A stretch of DNA of 64,000 nucleotides from Denitratimonas yunnanensis (SeqCode) (lineage in GTDB: Bacteria; Pseudomonadota; Gammaproteobacteria; Xanthomonadales; Xanthomonadaceae). The position numbers were made by a program, and so were the translations under genes. The notes under the pieces are model-generated. The model was not told the DNA's origin, did not search any database, and saw only the letters and a list, made by a program, of their open reading frames with translations. Positions 9,510 through 19,105 of the stretch are shown piece after piece. Positions within the stretch are counted from its first letter, which is position 1, and each line of letters starts with the position of its first letter. The DNA lies in contig JAPMLR010000005.1 in NCBI GenBank assembly GCA_026410415.1, positions 144,964-208,963 on the forward strand. The letters run 5' to 3'.

Positions 9510-10361
9510 ATGTTCAAATACCTTGCCGGCTGCGTGCTGGCATTCGCGCCCGTGCTCGCGTTCGCCAATACCGGCGTCGCGTTCGTGCACGGCACCAGCA
9601 AGCACACCAACGCGACGGCCGACTATTGGGGAGCCGATTTCATCAACTCGGTGCGACAGGGCCTGCCCAACCAGGCCAACTACACCGTCATCAACTGCGA
9701 TTTCGAGCAGTACATGTGGGATTCGCGCGCCGCCGGTTGCGCAGCGGGGCAGCTCACCAGCTTCATCAATTCACGCGGCATCACCGATCTGGTGGTCATC
9801 ACCCACTCCAACGGTGGCAACGTGATGCGCTGGATCATGAGCAATCCGACCTACGACAGCCGCTATCCGAACATCATCAACAAGATCCGCTGGGTCAACG
9901 CGCTGGCACCGTCCTCGCGCGGCACGCCGCTGGCCGACGCGGTGATGGCAGGCAACGTGTTCGAATCCGCACTCGGCTGGCTGCTGGGCTACAAAAACGA
10001 TGCGGTGCGCATGCAGCAGCAAAGCTGGATGGCGCAGTACAACGCCAACAATCTGTACGGAACCAGCGGGCGTCCGGCGCTGCCGCGCGGCTTCTGGTCG
10101 GTGGTGGGGCAGGACGTTGAAACCGCGGTCTGGGATTCGGACAGCTACTGCGGTGGCTACCACCTCAACCTCGGGCTGGAGATCACCCAGGCCTGGCTCA
10201 ACAGCTGTTCGGACGGCTTCCTCAATTGCACCAGTCAGGCCGGCGCCGGCTCCGTGTGGTTCTACGACACCCAGCGCACCGCGGGGAAAGAACCGCTCAG
10301 CCACAACCAGAGCCGGAAAAAGTGCTTCAACCTCGACGTGATCCTTCGCAACGACCTGTGA
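9510..10361 (+). CDS. secreted lipase-like alpha/beta hydrolase
   Basis: A 283-residue protein with signal peptide M-F-K-Y to A-F-A (cleavage near residue 19). The mature part starts with a V-A-F-V-H-G-T-S strand-loop that fits an oxyanion hole. The nucleophile motif I-T-H-S-N-G-G places Ser at residue 100; Thr replaces the first Gly of the usual G-x-S-x-G. Several Cys residues (e.g. C-G-G-Y, S-C-S-D, C-T-S) suggest disulfides and export. A GGGGAGA ribosome-binding site precedes 9510. The next gene follows after 14 bases, so the two are probably co-transcribed. The substrate is not determinable; a lipase, esterase or thioesterase is possible. Confidence 0.72.
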   Translation: MFKYLAGCVLAFAPVLAFANTGVAFVHGTSKHTNATADYWGADFINSVRQGLPNQANYTVINCDFEQYMWDSRAAGCAAGQLTSFINSRGITDLVVITHSNGGNVMRWIMSNPTYDSRYPNIINKIRWVNALAPSSRGTPLADAVMAGNVFESALGWLLGYKNDAVRMQQQSWMAQYNANNLYGTSGRPALPRGFWSVVGQDVETAVWDSDSYCGGYHLNLGLEITQAWLNSCSDGFLNCTSQAGAGSVWFYDTQRTAGKEPLSHNQSRKKCFNLDVILRNDL

Positions 10362-10375
10362 GCCCGGAGCCGACC

Positions 10376-11620
10376 ATGAAAAACCTCATTTTCGTCGCGC
10401 TCAGCGGCATCCTTTTCAGCCCTGCCCTGCTTGCGGCGGAATCCCTCACACAGCTTCTGCCCGCCGGCGATGGCGATCTGGTCGCCACCCGCGTGACGAT
10501 GGAGAAGTCGGCACTGCCGGCCGACATCGAACGCGCGCCGGTGGATTTCGCGTGGGCGCTGGATCCTTCCCAGCCGCTTTCCCGCGAAGCGCCCTACGTT
10601 GCCGATAGTCGTGAATTCTGGACAACGCTGGACGCACGCCAGTTGCAGAAGGGCTATCGCTTCCAGACCACCGCGCCCGGCGCGCTGGTTCGCCTGAGTC
10701 CGTCCGACGGCAGCAAGCGCGCCAACTTGCAGCTCTCCGATCTGGATCTGCGTGTCGATGGCAAACGACTCGATCCCTCGCGGGATATTCGTGTCGCGGT
10801 CGATGCCGCCCAGATGAAGGCTGCCGGCGTGGACTTCGGGGAAGGCACGCTGGTGTTCCGACTCGCGCCCGATGTCGGCAAAGGTCAGATGGAGCTGGCA
10901 GCCAAGAGCGCCCGGGGCGACTACCTGCTGCACGTGTACGAACCCGAGAGTCCGGTGTCGCTGAAGCTCGGCGCCGATCGCGACCGTGCGCTGGCGGGTG
11001 ACACGATCACACTGAAGGCAACGTGGGATGACAACGCGCGCGGCTCGCGCCCGAGCAGCATCGGCGGCGTGCTGACGTCGCCGAAGGGACACAGCATTCC
11101 GGTCGAATTCGATCGTTCGATGACGGGCGACTACGTTGCCAAGGTGAAACTCCCGGCCGACGCCGGCACCGGGATGGCGCTGTGGGAAATGCATACGTTT
11201 GCCGTGGCCAGTGACAAGAGCGGTGCCATTCCTCGCGACGCCAAGACCAGTCTGTCGGTGTCCTTGCCGACGGCCCGTTTGTCGGGCGGTGCGGAACCGG
11301 TGATGTCCAAATCCGGCAACGTCAAGGTGACATTGCCGCTGGAAGTGGGCGCAGCTGGTCGCTACGAGTTGCGTGGCGTGCTCTACGGCACCGCGAAGGA
11401 CGGCAGCTTGCAGCCGTTCGCCATCGCCCATTCGGCGCGCTGGCTGGAGCCGGGCAAGGGAGAAGGCATCACGCTGGATTTCGGCGATCTGGCGAGCAAG
11501 TCCGGCTTGGCCGCACCGTATGAACTGCGCGATCTGAGCCTGAACGATCAGGCTCGCCTGGGATTGCTCGAAACCCGTGCCCGCGCGCTGCGGATCGAGG
11601 TCGACGCGGCAACTCGGTAA
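10376..11620 (+). CDS. exported protein, DUF4785-like
   Basis: A 414-residue exported protein with a clear signal peptide (M-K-N-L-I-F to L-A-A, residues 1-21). The mature sequence has no enzyme motif that I can name and appears largely beta-sandwich, with an Ig-like segment around residues 205-280 (S-L-K-L-G-A-D-R-D-R-A-L-A-G-D-T-I-T-L-K). Overall pattern and length resemble the DUF4785 family of Legionella and Lysobacterales, whose function is not established. It starts 14 bases after the lipase-like gene and ends just before a strong terminator, so the pair forms a two-gene operon. A role as partner or chaperone of the hydrolase is only inference. Confidence 0.6.
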   Translation: MKNLIFVALSGILFSPALLAAESLTQLLPAGDGDLVATRVTMEKSALPADIERAPVDFAWALDPSQPLSREAPYVADSREFWTTLDARQLQKGYRFQTTAPGALVRLSPSDGSKRANLQLSDLDLRVDGKRLDPSRDIRVAVDAAQMKAAGVDFGEGTLVFRLAPDVGKGQMELAAKSARGDYLLHVYEPESPVSLKLGADRDRALAGDTITLKATWDDNARGSRPSSIGGVLTSPKGHSIPVEFDRSMTGDYVAKVKLPADAGTGMALWEMHTFAVASDKSGAIPRDAKTSLSVSLPTARLSGGAEPVMSKSGNVKVTLPLEVGAAGRYELRGVLYGTAKDGSLQPFAIAHSARWLEPGKGEGITLDFGDLASKSGLAAPYELRDLSLNDQARLGLLETRARALRIEVDAATR

Positions 11621-11640
11621 CGCTTGTTGGAACCAACCCG

Positions 11641-11676
11641 CCCTGCATCCGGTTTTGACCGGGTGCGGGGTTTTTT
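11641..11676 (+). terminator. rho-independent terminator
   Basis: Stem CCCTGCATCCGGT / ACCGGGTGCGGGG (with G-U pairs) and a TTTTTT tract, 20 bases after the DUF4785-like gene. It closes the hydrolase operon before the convergent valS gene. Confidence 0.88.
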
Positions 11677-11720
11677 ATGCCTGTTGCAGGTCGGCTCGGT
11701 GGCGGAGCGGGAATGGCTTA

Positions 11721-14564
11721 TCAGCCCAGCCGCGCCTGCTGCTCCTTCAAGCCGTCCAACTGCACTGACCACTCTGCCAGCCGCTGCCGCTCCTGTTCCA
11801 CTACGGCAGGCGGCACCTTGTCGGTGAACTTGGCGAGCTTGGCTTCGCTCTTTTCCTTTTCCACCGCGACACGGGCGACTTCCTTGGCGAGGCGGGCGCG
11901 TTCGGCGTCCAGATCGATCAGGCCTTCGAGTGGAATCAACAGGCGCAATTCGCCCAGCACGGCCGAGGCGCAGGCCGGAGGTTCGCCGACGAGCGGGGCA
12001 ATGCTTTCGATGCGGGCGAGGAAGCGCAACGCATCGGAGAAACGTGCAAGGCGCGCGGCATCGTTGCCATCGCCGCCGCCGGCCAGCAGCGGCACGCGGC
12101 GCGACGGCGAAATGCCGAGCGTGCTGCGCACCGAGCGCAGTTTGGTGATGGCGTCCTTGAGCCAATCCACATCGGCGATATCGTTGGCGGTGTTGCCGAT
12201 GCCGAAGGCCACGGGCCAAGGCTGGCGCATGATGCTGTCGCCGGAAATGCCGAGGCGCGGTGCGATGTTTTGCCAGATTTCCTCGGTGACGAATGGAATC
12301 AGCGGGTGCAGCAGGCGCAGGCTGGCTTCGAGCACGCAAAGCAGGGTGTGGCGCACCGATTCGCTGGCGCCGGCGTCGATGGTGCTGCCGGCTTCCGGGT
12401 TCAGGAAGGGCTTGGAGAACTCGATCGACCAGTCGCAGAACTCGTTCCAGACGAATTCGTAGACGGCTTGCGATACCAGGTCGAAGCGGTAGGCGGCGAA
12501 CTGCGCATCCACTTCGGTCACGAGCGCGTCGAAACGTGCCAGCAGTGCGCGCTCGAACGGGGCGGCGGGCCAGTTTGCAGGTTTCGCGATCACGCCGCTT
12601 TCCGGCAGCGTGCCCAGCACGAAACGCGCGGCGTTCCACAGCTTGTTGCAGAAATTCTTGTAGCCCTCGCAGCGTGCCAGATCGAACTTGATGTCGCGGC
12701 CGTGGGTGGCGAGGCTGGCGAAGGTGAAGCGCAAGGCGTCGGCGCCGTAGGCGGCGATGCCTTTGGGGAATTCCTTGCGCGTGGCCTTTTCGATCTTCTC
12801 GGCCATCTTCGGTTGCATCAGGCCGGCGGTGCGCTTGGCGACCAGCGTGTCGGCGCTGATGCCGTCGATTATGTCGATCGGATCGAGCACGTTGCCCTTG
12901 GACTTGGACATCTTCTGTCCGTCCTTGTCGCGTACCAAACCGGTGATGTAAACGTCGTGGAAGGGCACTTTCCCGGTGAAATGGTCGGTCATCATCACCA
13001 TTCGGGCGACCCAGAAGAAGATGATGTCGAAGCCGGTCACCAGCACGCTGGAAGGCAGGTAGCGCTCGAATCCGCGCTCGTCCATCGCGGCCTCGTCCGG
13101 CCAGCCGAGGGTGGAGAACGGCCACATGGCGGAGGAGAACCAGGTTTCCAGCACGTCGCTGTCCTGCGAGAGCGTCACATCTGCGCCGAGCTGGTGCTTG
13201 GCGCGGACTTCGGCTTCATCGCGGCCCACGTAGACCTTGCCGGAGTCGTCATACCACGCCGGGATGCGGTGGCCCCACCAGAGCTGGCGGCTGATGCACC
13301 AGTCCTGGATGTTGTCCATCCAATGGCGGTAGGTGTTGATCCAGTTGGGCGGCACGAACTTCACGTCGCCCTTCTCGACCAGTTCCAGCCCACGCGCGCC
13401 GAGAGTGTCCATCTTCACGAACCACTGGTCGGTCAGATACGGCTCGATCACCTGGCCGGTGCGATCACCGCGTGGCACTTGCAGCTTGTGCGGCTTGGCT
13501 TCGACCAGCAGATCGGCGGCTTCAAGATCGGCCAGCACGGTCTTGCGCGCTTCGTAACGATCCTGCCCGCGATATTTTTCCGGCGCATTGTCGTTGAGCG
13601 CGGCTTCGGGTGTGAACAGGTTGATGGTCGGCAGGTTGTGACGCTGACCCACTGCGTAATCGTTGAAGTCATGTGCTGGCGTGACCTTCACCACGCCGGT
13701 GCCGAAGGCGCGATCGACGTAGTCATCGGCGATCACCGGGATGGTGCGCCCGGTCAGTGGCAGCGTCACGGATTTTCCGATCAGGCCGGCGTAGCGCGGA
13801 TCTTCCGGATGCACCATCACGGCCACGTCGCCGAGCAGGGTTTCCGGGCGGGTGGTGGCCACGATCAGGTAGTCGCGGGTTTCGCGCAGGGTTTCAACGC
13901 CCTCCTCGTCGCGTTCGACATGTTCGTAGCTCACGCCAGCGGCGAGTGGATAGCGGATCGACCAGAGGAAACCGTCTTCCTCCTCGCTCACCACTTCCAG
14001 ATCGGAAATCGCGGTTTTCAGCACCGGATCCCAGTTCACCAAGCGCTGGCCGCGATAGATCAGGCCGTCCTCATGCAGTTTCACGAAGGCTTCGATCACG
14101 GCCTTGGACGGCATCTCGTCCATCGTGAACACGCGCCGCGACCAGTCGCCGGAGGCACCCATGCGGCGCATCTGGCGCTCGATGGTGTCGCCCGATGTCT
14201 GCTTCCATTCCCAGACTTTGCCGATGAAGCCGTCGCGTCCGAGCGAATCGCGAGTTTCGCCTTTGCCCTCGATGGCGAGGTTGCGCGAAACCACCATTTC
14301 GGTGGCGATGCCGGCATGATCGGTGCCCATTTGCCACAACGTGTCGCAACCGCGCATGCGCTGATGGCGGATCAGGGCATCCATCAAGGTGTGCTGGAAG
14401 GCATGGCCCATGTGCAGCGTGCCGGTGACATTGGGCGGTGGCAGCAGGATGGAATAGGGCGTGCCCGTGCCGCTCGGGGCAAATGCGCCGCTTTGTTCCC
14501 AGTGGGCGTACCAGCGGGTCTCGAACTGACCTGGCTCGAAGCTCGTGTTGAAGAGTGTGCTCAT
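11721..14564 (-). CDS. valS: valine--tRNA ligase
   Basis: A 947-residue class Ia aminoacyl-tRNA synthetase of full length. The ATP-binding H-M-G-H (HIGH motif) is at residues 51-54 and K-M-S-K-S at 551-555. The CP1 editing domain lies between them (e.g. [10 protein letters not shown] near 254). An anticodon-binding domain follows, then a C-terminal coiled-coil arm ([11 protein letters not shown] onward). It charges tRNA-Val. The start M-S-T-L-F-N-T-S-F at 14564 matches the family; 28 upstream codons in frame do not. In related genomes it lies downstream of pepA-holC, as here, though with extra genes in between. Confidence 0.97.
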   Translation of the reverse strand: MSTLFNTSFEPGQFETRWYAHWEQSGAFAPSGTGTPYSILLPPPNVTGTLHMGHAFQHTLMDALIRHQRMRGCDTLWQMGTDHAGIATEMVVSRNLAIEGKGETRDSLGRDGFIGKVWEWKQTSGDTIERQMRRMGASGDWSRRVFTMDEMPSKAVIEAFVKLHEDGLIYRGQRLVNWDPVLKTAISDLEVVSEEEDGFLWSIRYPLAAGVSYEHVERDEEGVETLRETRDYLIVATTRPETLLGDVAVMVHPEDPRYAGLIGKSVTLPLTGRTIPVIADDYVDRAFGTGVVKVTPAHDFNDYAVGQRHNLPTINLFTPEAALNDNAPEKYRGQDRYEARKTVLADLEAADLLVEAKPHKLQVPRGDRTGQVIEPYLTDQWFVKMDTLGARGLELVEKGDVKFVPPNWINTYRHWMDNIQDWCISRQLWWGHRIPAWYDDSGKVYVGRDEAEVRAKHQLGADVTLSQDSDVLETWFSSAMWPFSTLGWPDEAAMDERGFERYLPSSVLVTGFDIIFFWVARMVMMTDHFTGKVPFHDVYITGLVRDKDGQKMSKSKGNVLDPIDIIDGISADTLVAKRTAGLMQPKMAEKIEKATRKEFPKGIAAYGADALRFTFASLATHGRDIKFDLARCEGYKNFCNKLWNAARFVLGTLPESGVIAKPANWPAAPFERALLARFDALVTEVDAQFAAYRFDLVSQAVYEFVWNEFCDWSIEFSKPFLNPEAGSTIDAGASESVRHTLLCVLEASLRLLHPLIPFVTEEIWQNIAPRLGISGDSIMRQPWPVAFGIGNTANDIADVDWLKDAITKLRSVRSTLGISPSRRVPLLAGGGDGNDAARLARFSDALRFLARIESIAPLVGEPPACASAVLGELRLLIPLEGLIDLDAERARLAKEVARVAVEKEKSEAKLAKFTDKVPPAVVEQERQRLAEWSVQLDGLKEQQARLG

Positions 14565-14748
14565 GCGCTTGGCGGCCGGTGCGGGCCTAGGATCGTGAGG
14601 GGAAGCCGGCGATTGTAAACGCTGCGCGACGCGATACGGGTGCGCCAAGCCCCGAGGGCATCGGCGGGCGGCTCATTTGTCCGGTGGGAAGATGCCCGTG
14701 TCGCGCGGCTGGCGGAAGTTGCCGGTTGCCTGCGCTGCCCTCACGGGT

Positions 14749-16512
14749 TCAGTCGGACGACATCCGGCGCAGATGCGCCGAAATTCGATCGAGGTTGTCG
14801 GTCGTGTCGGCGAGCAGCCGATGCAGCGCCGGCGACAACACCTCCAGCGTATGTTCGCGGAAGCGCTCCCCGCGCGTGCGCCAGTCCGCCGACAATCTGT
14901 TGCCGCGTACGGCGAGCAGGGCGCGTTCATCGGCCTGCGGCAAGCCGTAACCGGGTGTGTCGGCCAGCAGCGCCGCCGGGCGAATCAGGCTGGCTTCCAG
15001 TGCGAGGTGCTCGTCGAGCAGGACGCGGGACGCGCGGGCGTGGTTGTCGCGCTGGAGCAGCCGGCGCTTGATCGCATCGCGGGCGCGCAGGTGCGCGCGA
15101 CGCAACGCGGCTTCTTCCAGCACCAGCAGCGCGGCGCTGGCGCGCAGGTCGCCCGCTTCCACCCATGGCGCGCGTTGTTCCGGAGCCAGATCAAGCCATG
15201 CACGAGCGTCGCGCGCGGGCAGGGCGAGCGCGGCTCGCGCGATGGCGAACAGATCGGCGTAGTGGCTGTCGGCGGAAGGGAAGTAGTAACCCAGACGCAC
15301 CGCATCCTCGCTCGCCAGCGGCGCAGCATCGGCGATGCCGGCGCGTTCGAGCCTTCGCAGCAACGCGGTCGGCGCGATGGCGCCGATGGGTTCGCCGGCA
15401 AGGCGCGGCACGCCATCGTGCAGCAGCTTGAAGGTTTCGCTCGCGCAATTGTTGCCGAGGAAGGTGTAGCGCCCGTCGTAGCTCCAGTGCAGTTGCGCGG
15501 CGCGTTCGATGAGGCTGGCCTTTTCCTCGTCGGATAAACGCAGTGGCACCGAGCGCAGGCCGCGCAGTTCGATCGCGGTGTATTCCTCGATCACCTGCGT
15601 CAGCGGCAGCACGAACAGGCGCGAGGGATAGCGTCCGGTGAGGCCGCGCCAACCGGATGTCTGGACGTCGTCGACGAAGGCGCGGAACGAGAGCACACGG
15701 TGGTGCTCCAGGTCGAAGCGGCAGTCCGGTCCCGGTACGCGGCCCGGTGCGCAGATCACCAGCCGCAGCATGCTGTGGCCCCAGCGGCTCATCGGCGCAT
15801 CGGTGGGTTCGGCGAGCAGGTATTCGATGGCGTGGACGCGGGCCGGATCGAGCGTCTCCAGCGAGGGGTCGCTGGCCGGAACGACGAAGGAAAAACCTGG
15901 CGCGCACTGCGGCGCATTGGCGTGGCGCGGCATGCCGATGCGTTCGGCGAGGAATCGATGCAGCGCCGGGCGGCGGCAGGCGTAGTCGGCGTCGCGCAGA
16001 AAATGTTCGACATTGACCGCGACGAATTCGCGCGGCGAGGCCAGTTCGTAGATGTCCGGCGAGCGGTCGCGCAGGCGGCTGCGTGAATTGCGCAGGCCGA
16101 AACGGCGCGGCTTCACCTGCCATCCCGCCAGATCGAGCAGGCGCGGATCGCGCGAAAGCCCTGCGCGTCGGTCGAGCGCGTGCGCCAGCTCGTGCAGCAG
16201 CGCGGCAATGGCCGGTGCGTCGTCGCCATCGTGCAGCAGATCGCGCGCGAGTCGGATGCGCCGGCCGCGGATGCGGCCATGAACCGCATCGGGCAGGGCA
16301 TCGGAAAAGGAAAGTGTCAGCGCCGGAAGGTGATCCGCCATCGCGGCGGGCAAATGCTCGCCCGTGCGTTCGATCAGCGCCGTTGCGGCGATGCGTTCCG
16401 TGGGCGTCAGCGTTCCGGCATCCAGCACCGGCGGCCATGCTGCCGAGGCCGACAGCGAGGCAAAACCCAGCAGCGTACCGACAAACCCACGCCGCAGGCA
16501 GCGCACGTTCAC
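14749..16512 (-). CDS. exported HExxH + DUF4105 protein
   Basis: A 587-residue exported protein starting with GTG and a signal peptide (residues 1-25). The N-terminal half carries a zincin motif H-E-L-A-H (107-111) and a downstream E-F-V-A-V-N-V-E (162-169) whose Glu could be a third zinc ligand. From ~235 the DUF4105 region begins: R-W-G-H-S-M-L-R-L with His245, and N-N-C-A-S with Cys355. That His/Cys arrangement is typical of the permuted NlpC/P60-like papain fold. The C-terminal ~180 residues are Arg/Ala-rich and helical. It overlaps the DUF2388 gene by four bases (GTGA), so the two are translationally coupled. A role in envelope or peptidoglycan maintenance is inference. Confidence 0.75.
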   Translation of the reverse strand: MNVRCLRRGFVGTLLGFASLSASAAWPPVLDAGTLTPTERIAATALIERTGEHLPAAMADHLPALTLSFSDALPDAVHGRIRGRRIRLARDLLHDGDDAPAIAALLHELAHALDRRAGLSRDPRLLDLAGWQVKPRRFGLRNSRSRLRDRSPDIYELASPREFVAVNVEHFLRDADYACRRPALHRFLAERIGMPRHANAPQCAPGFSFVVPASDPSLETLDPARVHAIEYLLAEPTDAPMSRWGHSMLRLVICAPGRVPGPDCRFDLEHHRVLSFRAFVDDVQTSGWRGLTGRYPSRLFVLPLTQVIEEYTAIELRGLRSVPLRLSDEEKASLIERAAQLHWSYDGRYTFLGNNCASETFKLLHDGVPRLAGEPIGAIAPTALLRRLERAGIADAAPLASEDAVRLGYYFPSADSHYADLFAIARAALALPARDARAWLDLAPEQRAPWVEAGDLRASAALLVLEEAALRRAHLRARDAIKRRLLQRDNHARASRVLLDEHLALEASLIRPAALLADTPGYGLPQADERALLAVRGNRLSADWRTRGERFREHTLEVLSPALHRLLADTTDNLDRISAHLRRMSSD

Positions 16513-16820
16513 CGCACCAGAATCGCCTTCGCCAGCGCCAGATCGCTGGCGTGCGCATCGGCATCGGGCAGGGTGCGCAGATGCCGCAGCGCCGCTTCCA
16601 GCCGCACGCCCCGAATGGCGCCATCGCTGGCGACAAATGCCGCTGCATCGCGCCGCGCTTCCACGATCACCTTGTCATCACCGGAGCTGCTGCCGGTCGT
16701 GCCCGAGGTGCCACCGGACGAGGCGCCTGCGGAAGTGCCGGCAAAACTGCCTGCGAATGTCGGGCTGATGGTGAGTGAGAGGCAAAGCAGGACGGCAAGG
16801 CGGCAAAAGCGCAACGACAT
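16509..16820 (-). CDS. DUF2388 family periplasmic protein
   Basis: A 103-residue protein with a signal peptide (M-S-L-R-F to T-F-A, ~23 residues), a low-complexity Ser/Gly/Thr stretch (S-G-G-T-S-G-T-T-G-S-S-S-G), then a short conserved region D-D-K-V-I-V-E-A-R-R-D-A-A-A-F-V-A-S. The latter matches the DUF2388 pattern known from Pseudomonas and Xanthomonas. Function is unknown. The start at 16820 begins the signal peptide; an upstream in-frame extension of 37 codons overlaps the opposite-strand gene and was not used. It is coupled to the downstream DUF4105 gene by a GTGA overlap. Confidence 0.75.
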   Translation of the reverse strand: MSLRFCRLAVLLCLSLTISPTFAGSFAGTSAGASSGGTSGTTGSSSGDDKVIVEARRDAAAFVASDGAIRGVRLEAALRHLRTLPDADAHASDLALAKAILVR

Positions 16821-16858
16821 CGGAACAGTCCATGAAAACGAGGGTGGCAGGATAGCGC

Positions 16859-17383
16859 ATGCTGTCCGAAGTGCCGCACATCGTGGTGCGCGAAAGCAGC
16901 TCACTGGAGGTGAACAAGTGCATCTATCCACGTCTGCCGTATCCGTCGCGCAATGGGGGATTGGAGCGTGCGTTCATCGAATGGGCGGATACGGATGCCG
17001 GCATCGCGGCGTTCTGCAAGGTGCATGAGCAGCGCCACGACTTCGTGTGTCTGCGTTACGTGAAGAGCGATGGTTTGGCAGCCAGCTACAGCCCGGATTT
17101 CCTCGTGCGTGCCGGTGATCGCGTGTACCTGGTGGAAACCAAGGCGCAGCAGCAGGTGAGCCATCCAAACGTGCAGCGCAAGCTGCGGGCGGCGGCGAAC
17201 TGGTGTGAGCGGATCAATGCGCTACCCGGGGAGCTGCGCGACGGTTGCGAATGGCATTACGCGCTGGTGGGCGAGGCGGTGTTCTTCGAATGGCGCGAAC
17301 GCGGCGCGCGGCTGGCCGATCTGCTCGATTTCGCCAGAGCACGCTCGTCGAACCGGGAAACGCAGCGCGAGCTGGTGCTGTAG
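16859..17383 (+). pseudogene. orphan C-terminal nuclease domain of restriction/helicase enzyme
   Basis: A 174-residue intact frame that looks like the C-terminus of a type III Res-subunit/DEAD-box restriction protein, without the helicase part. Recognisable segments are the family-typical Y-P-R-L-P-Y-P-S-R-N-G-G-L-E-R-A-F-I-E-W, then P-D-F-L-V-R-A-G-D-R-V-Y-L-V-E-T-K, a PD-(D/E)xK nuclease core with D, E and K all retained. N-V-Q-R-K and W-H-Y-A-L-V-G-E follow. An in-frame TAG sits two codons before the ATG, so nothing of the helicase is joined to it. Upstream DNA encodes DUF2388 on the other strand. It is most likely a remnant, but a free-standing nuclease cannot be excluded. Confidence 0.6.
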
Positions 17384-17465
17384 TGTCCCGTCCTTTGCGC
17401 GAGCGATTGCCTCGTCGTGCGACAGCGGGCATCGTGGCGGGACGAATCCAACGGGAACCTGCTGC

Positions 17466-18695
17466 ATGAAACTGGCCGCACGCGCCGAGCGTATCGAACC
17501 GTTCTATGTCATGGAAGTGGGCAAGGTCGCCGCCGAGCTGGCGCGGTCTGCCGCCGCTCGGGAGCGACCGGTGCTTGCGCTCAACATCGGCGAGCCGGAT
17601 TTCACCGCGCCGCCGCTGGTGCAGGAAGCCGCGCAGCGCGCGGTGCGCGATGGAGCGACCCAATACACCCCGGCGCTGGGTTTGCCGGAATTGCGCGAAC
17701 GCATTTCCGGCTGGTACCGGCAGCGCTTCGGCATCGAGGTGCCTGCGCACCGGATCGTGGTGACGGCGGGCGCATCGGCGGCATTGCAGTTGGCGTGTCT
17801 GGCGCTGGTCGACACGGGTGACGAGGTGCTGATGCCGGACCCGTGCTATCCCTGCAACCGGCATTTCGTGACGGCGGCGGAAGGAACGCCGGTGCTGGTT
17901 CCGACAACCTCCGGCACGCGTTACCAGCTCAGCGCCGAGAGGGTGCGCGATCGCTGGAGCGATGCAACTCGCGGCGTCTTGCTGGCATCTCCGTCCAATC
18001 CCACGGGCACGTCGATCGCCTCCGATGAGCTGGCACGCATCCACGGGTTTGTCCGGGAACGCGGCGGGATCACCTTGCTGGACGAGATCTACCTCGGCCT
18101 GAGCCATGACGAGGCCTTCGGGCAGAGCGGACTGGCGCTGGATGATCAGGTGATCGCGATCAACAGTTTTTCGAAATACTTCTGCATGACCGGCTGGCGC
18201 CTGGGGTGGCTGGTGGTGCCGGAAGCGCTGGTGCCGCCCATCGAACGGCTCGCGCAGAATTTCTTCATCTGCCCGAGCACCGTGGCCCAGCACGCGGCGC
18301 TGGCCTGTTTCGAGCGCGGCAGCATCCTCGAGTACGAACGTCGCCGAGCCCAGTTCAAGGCGCGATGCGAGTGGTTGGCGCCTGCACTGGAGCGGTTGGG
18401 CTTCCACGTGCCGATCCGGCCGGATGGTGCGTTCTACGTCTGGGCCGATGCGTCTGCCTGGTTCGACCGACTCGGCGTTCGGGACAGTTGGGACTTCGTG
18501 TTCGAACTGCTCCGGCGCACTCATGTCGCACTGACGCCGGGGCGTGATTTCGGCCAGGCGGAGACGGCGCGATTCGTGCGCTTCTCGGCGGCGAATTCCA
18601 TGGAGAACCTCCAGGCGGCGGTGGCGCGGCTGGAGGCATTGCGCGACGAGCTGACCGCTGCGCCCGAAGGCGCAACCACTACATGTCGTGCTTGA
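17466..18695 (+). CDS. class I/II pyridoxal-phosphate aminotransferase
   Basis: A 409-residue fold-type I aminotransferase. The PLP Schiff-base lysine is Lys237 in S-F-S-K-Y-F-C-M-T-G-W-R-L-G-W. Other signatures are N-I-G-E-P-D-F near residue 39, T-P-A-L-G-L-P-E-L-R, the P-S-N-P-T-G-T cofactor-binding turn and the Asp of L-D-E-I-Y. The sequence resembles aspartate/alanine-type aminotransferases, but the substrate cannot be set from motifs. The ATG at 17466 was chosen because the protein then begins like the family; the longer frame overlaps the upstream remnant. Its last 17 bases overlap the 3' end of holC on the opposite strand. Confidence 0.88.
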   Translation: MKLAARAERIEPFYVMEVGKVAAELARSAAARERPVLALNIGEPDFTAPPLVQEAAQRAVRDGATQYTPALGLPELRERISGWYRQRFGIEVPAHRIVVTAGASAALQLACLALVDTGDEVLMPDPCYPCNRHFVTAAEGTPVLVPTTSGTRYQLSAERVRDRWSDATRGVLLASPSNPTGTSIASDELARIHGFVRERGGITLLDEIYLGLSHDEAFGQSGLALDDQVIAINSFSKYFCMTGWRLGWLVVPEALVPPIERLAQNFFICPSTVAQHAALACFERGSILEYERRRAQFKARCEWLAPALERLGFHVPIRPDGAFYVWADASAWFDRLGVRDSWDFVFELLRRTHVALTPGRDFGQAETARFVRFSAANSMENLQAAVARLEALRDELTAAPEGATTTCRA

Positions 18696-19104
18696 GCATC
18701 TCGAAGCCGCGCGCCTGATAGTCACGCCACCGTTGCCGTAGCGGATCGCGCGCAGCCGGATCTGCGGGCACGACTTCGAGCACCCGCTCGCAGGTGCCGC
18801 GGAATGGGTCATCGCGCAGGTTGATGATGTACGGGCGGTCGGGGGTGTCTGCGTCGGGCGGCACGATGAGGATGGGCGTTTCCGCATCGTCTTCGTCCTG
18901 CCCCGCGATCTGGTGGGGCAGGTAGGCATCGTCCTCGAATTCCCAGAGCAGGCCGTCGATCAGATCGGCCTGCATGGCGTCGCGCGCGAGGATGAGCGTG
19001 GGTTTGTCGGCAGCGAAGCAACGTTTGGCCAGTTCGCACACCAGCAGCAGCGGATCCTCCGCGAAACGCGGCTTGGCGATCAGGTAGAAATCCGCGCGGG
19101 GCAT
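18679..19104 (-). CDS. holC: DNA polymerase III subunit chi
   Basis: A 141-residue protein of the expected length for HolC. Chi joins the clamp loader through psi and contacts SSB at the replication fork. Family features include the N-terminal A-D-F-Y-L-I, the C-E-L-A-K-R-C-F helix, the L-I-D-G-L-L-W-E-F segment and the I-I-N-L-R-D strand. It starts one base after the pepA stop codon, the classic pepA-holC arrangement of gammaproteobacteria, and is co-transcribed with pepA. Confidence 0.9.
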   Translation of the reverse strand: MPRADFYLIAKPRFAEDPLLLVCELAKRCFAADKPTLILARDAMQADLIDGLLWEFEDDAYLPHQIAGQDEDDAETPILIVPPDADTPDRPYIINLRDDPFRGTCERVLEVVPADPAARDPLRQRWRDYQARGFEMLKHDM

Positions 19105-19105
19105 G

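Noticed and set aside
12270..14618. 782-codon plus-strand frame
   Set aside because: It lies antisense to valS, which has all class I synthetase motifs. The antisense translation is His/Val/Gly-rich noise.
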